Assembly: GCA_000310025.1 (NCBI GenBank)
Contig: FN649740.1
Location: forward strand, 326,728 to 390,727
DNA: 64,000 bases
Direction of reading: 5' to 3'
From: Ectocarpus siliculosus
Lineage: Eukaryota; Sar; Phaeophyceae; Ectocarpales; Ectocarpaceae
Positions 23,224-32,661 of this stretch are shown piece after piece. Numbering within the stretch: position 1 is the stretch's first letter; the number at the start of each line of letters is the position of its first letter. The notes beneath the pieces are model-generated. The model was not told where the DNA came from, searched no databases, and saw nothing but the letters and a program-made list of their open reading frames with translations. The translations under genes were made by a program, and so were the position numbers.

Positions 23224-23345
23224 ATATACTTCGAAGTATATGGGAGAAAAAGGCTGCGCTACCGGGACTCGAACCCGCGTGTGAAAACTCGAAGGTGGTC
23301 GTCGTGTATTTTGTCGTTTTATGTATTACCTACATGGACCAAAAC
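23224..23345 (-). mobile_element. tRNA-like relic with box B and T-run
   Basis: On the minus strand CGGGTTCGAGTCCCGGTAGC contains a perfect T-arm/box B and is followed by a T run. A loose box A (TGGTCCATGTAGGTAA) lies about 70 bases upstream. The acceptor stem does not close, so this is a SINE head or decayed tRNA rather than a working gene. The perfect palindrome ATATACTTCGAAGTATAT lies next to it at 23225-23242. Confidence 0.45.
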
Positions 23346-23369
23346 GCATAGCTTAAGGTCATATTCAGG

Positions 23370-23822
23370 ACCGGGGACATAGGCCTTCGAGAACGTCGAC
23401 GAAGACATTAGGACGGTAGACGACGAAGACGACAAGTTCAAATGTGATTGCGGCTTCGAATGCGAAGACCGTGTTCATGTAGTCGCGGAATGTCCGTGGT
23501 ACGAAGAGGAGAGGGAAGTGTACATGACTGAGCTGGGAAAAATACAAGGGACGTACAGGGAGATATTTGAGGCATGGAATAGAGAGGAGAGGACGGTAGC
23601 TGTACTGGGGAGTAGGAAGTGGTTTGAAAAGGCGGGAAGGGATATCGTTAGGATAGACAAACTAGGGAAGATATTTTTAAGCCACCTTTGGCTAAGTAGG
23701 GAGGAACGATCGGCCATCGGTGATCGGTCCTGTGGGAACAATGCTCCGTCCTCTCGAGGACGCGTGGTCAATGGTCTAACCGCTAAGGCATGCAAAACAG
23801 AAGAGTACGCCCCCACCCCCCC
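23370..23822 (+). mobile_element. Non-LTR retrotransposon (LINE) 3' end, 5'-truncated
   Basis: The reading frame from about 23389 encodes CDCGFECEDRVHVVAECPWY, the C-x-C...H...C zinc-knuckle-like motif found after the reverse transcriptase and RNase H of many LINEs, followed by a short charged C-terminus. No reverse transcriptase core is present, so the copy is 5'-truncated. The 3' end reads CAATGGTCTAACCGCTAAGG...GAGTACGCCCCC and runs into a C tract. Confidence 0.7.
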
Positions 23823-24133
23823 CCAATAACGCATACCATGGTAAATATTTCGGTTTCATGTATTTTTTTCGTTCCGGTTCAGAGGGGGATGCTCTCCTGG
23901 CTTTTCCGCACCCCCTTGAATCTAAAATATTTGCCTGCACGAAGTTTCCAGGAAAATTTCTTAATTGTAAATCTGCTGCCGTAAATGGAAAAATTTGGAG
24001 CCCCAGTCCAAATTTGTGTAATGTCTGCCATTTTGGGCACCGTAGCATGCCTCCGCATCGTCAGTATGTATACCGTAAACAACGGAGTTTTCCCTCTGGG
24101 GAGGGGATCGTTTTCTTTTCTGAAACCAAATGC

Positions 24134-24452
24134 CGGTCGCCCCGGTGGTCTGGTTGGTATCCTCGAATCCTTCTAGAGGTCAGGTCAGGGTGGTTCGAAC
24201 CACGGCGTAAGCGAGCTTTTCTTGCAAAGTGAGTTTTCTCTCGCTTCCGCTTCTGGCCTAGTGGATAGCGCTAGTTCGTGTGTACACAGAGGGAAGAGAG
24301 TGCTGAACTCTTCTCGCATAAAAAATGGAAGGCAACGTACCGCAGGAGGGGAGGGTAGAGAGGGGCCCTTCTGTGTGACCACGGGTTGGAGTAAAATGGC
24401 ACTAGTGCTGTGAGCGCTGATTTGAAGTGAAGACATGAAAAAAAAAAAAAAA
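24134..24452 (+). mobile_element. Dimeric tRNA-derived SINE with poly(A) tail
   Basis: The first tRNA-like unit has box A GGTGGTCTGGTTGGTA and box B GGTTCGAACC at 24192-24201. A second box A, TGGCCTAGTGGATAGCGC, lies at 24253. A common body follows and ends GCTGATTTGAAGTGAAGAC before a poly(A) run at 24438-24452. Copies on the minus strand at 63457-63783 and 63269-63366 confirm the family. Confidence 0.8.
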
Positions 24453-25006
24453 CGGGGGGAAATTGACGTACCGGGGGGGGGTAGTTGTTTTTTTTCAACG
24501 CTACCCGGGGGGAAGCCCTCTCGGGGGTTGTGCATAATAATTATGGTCCACACACCACACACACAGAGAGTGGCAAAACTGAGATGGATAAGGTCTACGA
24601 GCAAGCGTTCAACAAGCAGAGGGAGGAGGAACGTAAGAGCAACGAAGGCGAAGAGAAAAAAGACAGCAAGGAGGACAGCAGCTGGGGGAGATTGTCTCGT
24701 CCCCCGAGTCATTCCAAGAAGAGGAAGGGCGCACCTTCCAGAGAGTACCCGCCAGCTCCGTTCACACTACGGGGAGATCTGCTAGAGAATGTTCTGTCCC
24801 TTTTTGTGCTCCGCGATGCAACAAAATCGACTCGGAACATAAGGGAAATAGTCTACATCCCCCCGTCGTGGGAACTGGTACCCGGGGGAAATTGAAATAC
24901 CCGTTTTTTTTTTTTTTTTGGTCGAAAACGATCTACCCCGGGGCTAAATCAAAGAAACCATGCTTCCAGGCCGAAAAGGTAATGGGGGGGGGGGGGGGGG
25001 GGCGTA

Positions 25007-25266
25007 CTCTTATATTTTGCATGCCTTAGCGGTTAGACCATTGACCACGCGTCCTCGAGAGGACGGAACATTGCTCCCACAGGACCGATCACCGAGATGG
25101 CCGATCGTTCCTCCCTACTTTGCCAAAGGTGGCTCAAAAATGTCTTCCCTAGTCTGTCTATCCTAACGATATCCCTTCCCCCCTTTTTTAACCACTTCTT
25201 ACTCCCCAGTACAGCTCCCGTCCTTTCCTTTTTTTTCCATCCCTCAAACATCTCCCTGTGTACGTA
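25007..25266 (-). mobile_element. Second, shorter LINE 3' end in opposite orientation
   Basis: On the minus strand the segment encodes WKKKERTGAVLGSKKWLKK and LGKTFLSHLWQSREERSA, near-identical to the end of the copy at 23370-23822. It finishes with the same GGTCTAACCGCTAAGGCATG module, then GAGTACGC and a C tract of about 18. The two LINE tails face each other across about 1.2 kb that holds the SINE. Confidence 0.7.
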
Positions 25267-25302
25267 ATTGGGGGGGGGGGGGGGAACTCTACTATTACCG
25301 TA

Positions 25303-25509
25303 TATGACACAAGATATCACACCCCCTGGCCCGATTTTCAAAGCTCGATTACTCGATGACGAAGAGGATAAATAAACGAAATTATACATTTTCGAAAAGC
25401 TTTCAACGAGACGGTTCCAACGCCGCCGTTTTCGGCGCTGTGAGTCTTCCTGCTGTTGAGAAATCGAGCTTTGAAAATCGGTCAAGGGGGTGTGTTATCT
25501 TGTGTCATA
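25303..25509. mobile_element. MITE with about 48-bp inverted ends and TA flanks
   Basis: The left end reads TATGACACAAGATATCACAC and continues through CGATTTTCAAAGCTCGATT. The right end is its inverted copy, AATCGAGCTTTGAAAATCGG to TATCTTGTGTCATA, with only a few differences. Total length is about 207 bp, it has no coding capacity and TA sits at both borders, consistent with a Tc1/mariner-type non-autonomous element. Confidence 0.75.
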
Positions 25510-25510
25510 T

Positions 25511-25957
25511 TCCCAAGCTCTAGCTTGGGTCTCAGTCGATCAAAAGTCTTTTTTTTCCGTCTGTGGAGTTTTCAGTAGCATAGCGGACCCCTTGCCCGAC
25601 CGGGTCGAAAAGGCCGATCTCAGCCCACACTGCGAACCTCCGAGAACTACCAGCAGTTCTGGGTAGCTGAGACGATTTCAAGACCTCTCACAGTCGTTTG
25701 AGCATCTATCGCTTGCTGTGGGGCGATAACCAGTTCCCAAGCTCTAGCTTGGGTCTCAGTCGATCAAAAGTCTTTTTTTTCCGTCTGTGGAGTTTTCAGT
25801 AGCATAGCGGACCCCTTGCCCGACCGGGTCGAAAAGGCCGATCTCAGCCCACACTGCGAACCTCCGAGAACTACCAGCAGTTCTGGGTAGCTGAGACGAT
25901 TTCAAGACCTCTCACAGTCGTTTGAGCATCTATCGCTTGCTGTGGGGCGATAACCAG
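25511..25957 (+). repeat. Perfect tandem duplication, two 224-bp units
   Basis: The unit beginning TCCCAAGCTCTAGCTTGGGT and ending GGGGCGATAACCAG occurs at 25511-25733 and again at 25735-25957 with no difference I can see. A partial third copy of its last 90 bases is at about 26407-26500. Each unit starts with the inverted repeat CCCAAGCT/AGCTTGGG. Confidence 0.9.
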
Positions 25958-26239
25958 TTTCTCCGTCGACAAGAAGATCTGCGTTACATCGTCACATCGG
26001 AACGACCAGATTGGTTGACTTGTCGTTGAGGGTCCTCTTTTTATAGATCTTTTTGTATAAGAGTCGTCTTCATTTTTTTCGCCGCCCGCGCCAACCCTTC
26101 TTTTTACAGATCTTTTTATATAGAGTCGTCTTCTTTTTTTCGCCGCCCGCCCCAAGCCTTGCTTGCTTCTCTCGTGTCCCGCGCCAAGCCTTGCTTGCTG
26201 GCTACGCTTCTCTCGAGATGCTGACCGACCTCAGCACAC

Positions 26240-29200
26240 AGCTGGACATTCTGTGTACATACAGCAGGAGCTGCTTTTGTTCTGTTGTTGCAACTTTCTG
26301 CATGGATGGCTCTTTTGTGGTGCGAAAATTAGCATTTATTGTTGTTGTTGATGTGCGGACGAGAGGACGAGAGTGGTAGGCAAAAGCAGTACGTACCTGC
26401 AAATCTCCGGCAACTACCAGCAGTTCTGGGTAGCTGAGACGATTTCAAGACCTCTCACAGTCGTTTGAGCAGCTATCGCTCGCTGTGGGGCGATAACCAG
26501 TGATTTTGTGATTTTCTTCCTTAGTCTATAGTGACCGTTGTACACATGCGGTGGCTGCTGTTATGCTCGGAAGATGCTGCAAAGGTCATAAGGTTATCGT
26601 CTCTGTCGCTTGGGCTGCACGCCGTGCTCGCGTAGGAGATGCGCATTCCTCATTTTTTCTCTGTGCCGATATCCATGAAGAAAAGCAACGGCAGCACGGT
26701 TGAAGATACAGACAACAGACGGTCCGCCATACCCTTTTTTTTTTCTTCTCTTACATGCATGGATGGGTGGTAAAGCATCGCAAGCGTGTTGCTGCCTTAC
26801 TTACCTTTAGTGTGCTGCGTAGTCGTAATTTGAGCGATAAGGGGTAGATGGCAGGACAACAATCTTATTTGCGTAGTGAGGTTTGACAACTGGTCGTTCG
26901 TGGAACGGTGCGCGTCTATCGCGACGGCAAGCGTATTGAGAAAATAGTTCGTCCGTGGTGCTTCTCGTCATCATTTTCTATTTCGTTGTCACTTCATACT
27001 TCATACCACAAGTGATGAAAGAGAGTCTCCACAGTTAGTTCGGAAACGGCGACTATATTTGGTTTGTTGCGTTTGTTGTTGCTGAGCACACATCGGATGT
27101 CGTCGTTCGTTACAGCCTGCGGTGGGCCACAGGGACGAGAGTGAGTGTCTTCGGTTAGGGTCTCGAGAGTTAATTAATGCCTTCTCTACGCTTTCTTCTG
27201 TTGATCTACGTAGTAGTAGCACCTGTCTCTCCTTCTCGCCTATTATCGCCGTTGGGGTCCCAACAACATCGAACGTCAACCGCAATCGTTTTTCTTCTTG
27301 CTGAGTAAGAGGCTATTTGTGTAGTACGTACCCGGCTGCTGTATGTGAGGCGATGGGCGCTGCCTCTTTACTTGAAGCAACGGGGGCATGGCCCCTATAA
27401 TGTTTGCTGCATGCTGTGCTATGTGACAGCTTCCAGCGGTTCAGAGCGGCGACGGTGGTTTTCGTATGCTCTCTTTTGCCACCTCCCTGAAGCCTGTCGC
27501 GTCTGGCTCACTTGTCTTTGTCGTCCCTTCTTCTTTTTCTTTTTTTTCTTAACATAGTCTATATTTTATTTTTCCGCTTGCTTTTTGGGGTCCGCCGGTC
27601 ATCCGCCCACCACCCATTAGTTCAGTTTTAAATGTTGTTGTTGTTGTTGTTGTTGTTGTCTTCGCATTAAAAACCGTTCAGATCTCTCTCTACCCAGTAC
27701 CTTCATATGTGCGTACTGATCCAACACTTGACGCGGTCGATTCCCGTGGTCACAGGCTAACTTACCCTAAAGAGGTACGCTAAAACAAACTGGCCCCGAA
27801 AGGTCCGCAAGTCAATAAAAATCAACGACAGATATTCTTTGGAACGGGGTGTTTACTTGCCATCTCTATGCAAGTTTCACAATTAATTTTGAAGCTTTTC
27901 TGAAGCTAGTTGAAACAGTAGTGTCATCGTTCGATATCCGTTCGGTGAGGAATCAATCGCAAATCATGACCCGTCCCCGAGTTGTAGCAGCTTCCGCCTC
28001 CTGGGGCCGGCAAGAGTCGGCCTTCACTGCTGTACCTTGTCTGTTTCGCCATGGGAATGGCCGGTTCAAAGCGAAAGAGGGTCCTGCGTGCTGCGCGCCA
28101 CCACCTTTTTTTTTTTGCGTTTGTTTGTTGTTGTGATTTTCTTCCTGAGTGACCGTTGTTGTACACAACATGCGGGCTGCTGCTGTACACATACTTACTT
28201 GCGGTTGCTGCAGTATATGCTCGGAATGAATGAATGTGCTGAAAAGAAAGGTCGTAAGGTTATCGTCTCTGTTTTTTTGGGCTGCACGCGTTGCTCGCGT
28301 AGGCGATGCGCGTCTCCTACTTTTTTCCAGTGTCGTTGTCGGCAGCACAGTCAGTTGAAGAGACAAACAACAACAGACGGTCCGCCTTGTTTTGTTTTGC
28401 TGCATGCATGGTTGGTATGCATCGGCACGCGTGTTGCTTCCTTGCCTTGAGTCTGCTGCGTAGTCGTAATTTGAGCGATAGGTAAGCTAGATGGCAGCAC
28501 AATCTTAGATACTACGTAGTGAGGTATGATAACCAACAGCTCGTTCGTGCAGCGGTGCGCATCTATGGCGGACGGCAAGCGTATTGCGATAATAGTTCGT
28601 CCGTGGTGCTATGTAGTCGTGCTCTTTTTAGTTCTCACTTCCTACAACAAGATAGTAGTCCACAGCTCGCACACGGCGACTGACTATATTTGTTTGTTGT
28701 TGTGCTTGTTTGCTGTTGCTGAGCCGACATCGGATATCGCCGTTCGATACACAACGTGACATCATGTCTGACAGCCTGCGGCGGGCCAGAGGGACGAGAG
28801 TGAGTGTCTTCTCGACAGAGTCAATGCCTTCTCTTCTCGAGAGAGTCAATGCCTTCTCTTCTCGAGAGAGTCAATGCCTTGTCTTCTCTCCGCTCTCGTA
28901 TTTTTGTCTACCTCTCTTTCTCTCTCTCTCGCCTTTCGCCGGTAGGGTCCCAACAACATCGAACGTCAACCAACCGCAGTCGTTTCGCTTTTTGCTGAGT
29001 AAGAGGCTACCCGTGCATCCGGCTGCTGCATGTGAAGCGATGGGCGTTATGCCAAGCAATGGACTTGGGCCCTACCTAATATTTGCTCCATATGTAGTGC
29101 TATGTGAGAGTTTCCAGCGGTCCGGAGCGAGCGGCGACGGTGCTTTTCTTCTATGCGCTCTTTTGCCTCCTCCCTGAAGCCTGTCGCGTCTGACTCGTTT

Positions 29201-29745
29201 GTTCTCGCTTCTTTCTTTCTTTTGTTTTTCATGCTTTTGTTTTTTGGGGTCCCCCGGTTCCTGTGTGCTCATCGGGCATCTTCTTGGTGTCTACCTTGAT
29301 TGTTACCCGCTGCAAAAATCGAAAGCTTCAGACAGGCAACGCGACGATACTCGTCGAGATGCCATACACAATGAATTCATTGCTAATCTGTCTCAGACTC
29401 TTTTCTATGATGGAGATGGATTCGTTGTGTCATATTAAGAAGAATAAACATAAAAAAACATCCTGTCGTTACTCTATCGATACCTCACACCCACCCCTAC
29501 TCACGCCGACGCAGACACAGACAGGCAGACTCAGCTCTTTCGCCTGTGCTGTATCTGTTGTTCGTGCGTGCTGAAAAATGGTACATACAGCAGCAGCTTA
29601 CCGCAGCAGGAGCTGCTTTTTGCTTGTTTGTACAGCTTTTCCTGCAGGGATGGCTCTTGTTGTGCGGCAAGTTGCATTGTTTGTTGTTGATGCGGACGAG
29701 AGGACGAGAGTGAGTGGTAGGCAAAAGCAGTACGTACCGTGTTAA
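26240..29745 (+). repeat. Old, diverged segmental duplication (A-B-B'-A')
   Basis: Segment B (about 26500-27560) recurs as B' (about 28130-29230) in the same order, sharing blocks such as CTGCGTAGTCGTAATTTGAG and GGTCCCAACAACATCGAACG. Segment A (26240-26400, with GGACGAGAGGACGAGAGTG) recurs as A' (29570-29745). Substitutions and indels are many, so the event is old. Short reading frames here are duplicated non-coding sequence. Confidence 0.7.
27633..27845 (+). repeat. Dispersed repeat starting with (GTT)n, copy 1
   Basis: A run of about nine GTT units is followed by GTCTTCGCATTAAAAA and then about 180 bp with CTCTACCCAGTACCTTCATA and AACTTACCCTAAAGAGGTAC. The same sequence occurs inverted at 37690-37905. 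Shorter relatives of the GTTGTCTTCACATTAA head are at 10631-10680 (inverted) and 31720-31750. Confidence 0.7.
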
Positions 29746-32147
29746 AGGGACAGACAGAGTGCCTACCGTGTGTATGTAGACGTTGCATTTCGTGATTCCC
29801 GAGGATCGGATGTATGTGTTGTTTTTTTATTGCGTACCCGCGTCCATCACGACCATTATTGCGTAGTGTGTCGGCTAATTAAGGTCCTTCCCGTTCGTGG
29901 TGTCAGCACACGCGCAACACGCGACTAAAATAAAAATATAAAGCTTGGGACTAGCAACGCCGACGATATTCGTCGGCTTGCTTTCAACAATACGGTATAT
30001 AGGGGGGAAAACTCCGACGTTTACGGTAAATCAAAAATAACAGCCGGTACGAAACTACTGATTCTTCAGTTTAAATCCACAAACACGCAGCTGCAAGACT
30101 CTCACCTCCTGTGCTGATGCGAGCATCCTTCGCGCCGCGCTTCTCCAGAGTTGTCTCCACCGGCACCTCCCCCTGGACGGGGGCGTCTGGTCCATGTTGC
30201 CGAGTTCTTGGAAAACCTCCATATAAACAGATTTTTCGCTGATGCTATGGATTCATTGCTTATCTATCTTACAGACTCTTTGCTTCGATAGAGATGGATT
30301 CGTTGGGTCATACTGATAAAATAAAAAAAACTCCTCCGTCACCGACTCCAGCTGCTCGGAACTCAGCTCCTCTCCGTCCAAGGGGAGCTCATCAGAAGCA
30401 CACGGGTGTCGCTCAACGAAGATTTGGCCGGCGCGCCCCCGGAGAGCCGTCCGAAGCTTCTGCACTGCTGTGCCCCACGCCATTCCCATCGGCACCATTG
30501 GTTAGCTTTTGGCCCACGCTGGTACGCCCGCGGATGCTGTACCTGCGCCGCGCACGAAAACGCTTGTACCAGCTGGTGAACTTGTCCCTGAACTGCTCAG
30601 CCTCCTCCGTCGTGGCAGTGGCGCGTAGACCCCCGAGGGCATCAGGCTTGATCTCCAGCAGCTTGTTCATGACCTCCGCGTTGCCACAGCCGCGGTGCTG
30701 CTTACGCTGCTCGTTGATGTAGTCCTCCAAGGCTTGGTCGACATCCGCGGTCGAAGCTGCAACCCCAACGTTGAGCGACTTGGCTTTCGACAGCGTCGGT
30801 TTGGCCTGGATCAAACCCTTGAGCTTTCCCTCTTCCTTCACCCATGCAATGATGCGTTTCTTGGCTACCCCGAAAACTTTTGCCGCTCCAGTGTTTCCTA
30901 CCGGCTTGCCGTCCTCGCAGAGGGCTCTCGTGAATTCCGCCGCCTTCACCTTGAACGCGTTGCTGTAGCTTCCTCTGCCCCCTACCGCCCCAGATCTGTC
31001 CACTGCGAAGCCAGGCTCCGGGTACTTGCGTTTCTTGGAGCGTTCGACCTCTTCATTCTTAGCCGCCAACAGCTCGATGGCTTCTCCTGTTGCCAACGGG
31101 TCCGCCGCCGAAGGAGCTGCTGCAAGAGCTGCTACAGGAGCTGCTGCAGCAGCATCAGCAGCACCAGCACCAGCACCAGCAGTACTGCCACTGGTCTGTG
31201 AGGAAGCAGTACCTGCACCCTCTGACATGGCACAATCAACGGCTGCGTGTTGTGCGCAGTGCGTGCGCTCGCACTGACTACTGACTGGCATCGTGGTTGC
31301 GCTATTTCGCCGCCTTTTTTCGGGGTATGTATGTGTGTATCTCGCCGCCTTTGTTCCGGCTCAGATATGGAGAGATGGCACCAGGGTGCGTGCATGCGTG
31401 CATATGCACCGGTTTTCCTCCACTCACTGAAAAGACTCCACCACATCCCGTTCGACTGTGGGTATATCTCGAATGGGTAGTCTTTCTGTGTGTGTATTTA
31501 CTATTCCTTAATACAACACCTGTGTGATTTCATCGGGGATCGCACCGGTCGGAGAGATGGCACCGGGTGTGATAAAAAACCCGAGGAACAAACAATTAAA
31601 AAACGATCGCACCCGGTGCCAACTCTCCGACCATGGGACCAAGAACAGATCATTCTTATTGACTTGCATTCGTTGTTTACCGTAAGAGTCGGAGAGTTGG
31701 CACGGGTTGTTCTTGTTGTTGCTGTTGTCTTCACATTAAACTCGTGTCAGTTTGCGATCGTTTTATTAAATGTTTTTTCCTCGGTTTTTTTATCGCACCC
31801 CGGTGCCATCTCTGCGACCCCGAAATCATTTCGTTTAGAAAGGCACCCCGGTGCGATCTCTCCGTGCGATCCCCGATGAAATAATTACACACAGAGGTGT
31901 TGCACCCCGGCGCGATCTCTCCCACCGGTGAGATCCCCGATGAAATACACACAGGTGTTGTATGCACGCACCCCGGTGCCATCTCCCCGACCGTTGCCAT
32001 ACAATTGATTGGTACGAGTGTACTGTAGATACCCGCGCACGCACACAGTCTTCTGCATGCACACACACGCGTATGTATGTGAGTCGGAAAAAAGGCTCCG
32101 AAATACCCACAACACAACTTACCCCGAAAAAAGCGGCGAAATAGCAC

Positions 32148-32661
32148 ATCTGAGGTGGTACCAGCACACACGGTATCAGTTGTTTCCCGCTGTCGTTTCG
32201 GCCTTCTGCTTCTACGGATACCAGTACGTACGCAGAAGTACAATAGCTTCGGATTGTGTAAGGTGGGGTAGGGTGCGGCTTGTACGTTGTGTGTATTGTT
32301 GAGTGTACGGTTGGCAACTTCCTTGACCAATAAAAATATTAACACAATTGGCATCCCGCGCAAACCGCGACCATCCAATCGTACGTAAAGGAGTGGCGCT
32401 CCGCTGACTCCGTCCCCACGTGTAAAAGGTACGCACATGTACCTCATTCCGGCAGCTGAAAAGGAGTTCAATCTTGGATTTCGGGGTCGGAGAGATCGCA
32501 CCCTTGGGGGTCGGAGAGATCACACCGGGTGCGATCTCACCGACCCCGGTGCGTAAATCGAACTAAATGTTTTTTTTCTCGGGTTTATAATCGCACCCCG
32601 GTGCCATCTCTCCGACCGGTGCCATCTCTCCGGCCCGTGCCAACTCTCCGACTCTTTACGG
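32148..32661 (-). repeat. Right terminal inverted repeat of the pogo-like element
   Basis: This is the reverse complement of the left end at 21331-21890. It ends CCCGTGCCAACTCTCCGACTCTTTACGG followed by TA. It carries several copies of the CGGTGCCATCTCTCCGACC subterminal motif. Confidence 0.8.

Larger units (their letters stand above)
22076..31228 (-). pseudogene. Pogo-like DDE transposase, frameshifted and split by a 7-kb repeat-filled interval
   Basis: The N-terminal part (ATG at 31228) has an Ala-rich leader, a Psq/CENP-B-type helix-turn-helix (YSNAFKVKAAEFTRAL, AAKVFGVAKKRIIAWVKEEG) and a Tc5/CENP-B-like domain ending FTSWYKRFRARRRYS. The first catalytic Asp is in NMDQTP near 30190. After a donor-like GGTGAG near 30080 the reading resumes at about 23060 with KEKERFTLCLAVMADGKK and IIFKGTPF, the usual pogo continuation. 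The second Asp is in NMLVLDDFKCH (about 22716) and the third in LLQPLDRM (about 22605), with 36 residues between them, within the pogo range. Frame changes near 30580-30480, 30175 and 22870 show it is no longer intact. The tail to the stop at 22076 is acidic. Confidence 0.85.
21331..32661 (-). mobile_element. Pogo-like (Tc1/mariner superfamily) DNA transposon with nested insertions
   Basis: The outer ends are inverted copies. The left end reads TACCGTAATAGTCTGAGAG and the reverse complement of the right end reads TACCGTAAAGAGTCGGAGAG. TA flanks both sides, as expected for the TA target duplication of this superfamily. Inverted similarity continues inward for about 500 bp (21331-21890 and 32148-32661). 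The transposase lies on the minus strand, N-terminal half at 31228-30080 and C-terminal half at 23080-22076. The 7 kb between them holds LINE, SINE, MITE and tandem repeats. A second TACCGTAAGAGTCGGAGAG end at about 31678 means the right side may contain a separate, shorter non-autonomous element (31678-32661), so the boundary interpretation is not unique. Confidence 0.72.
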
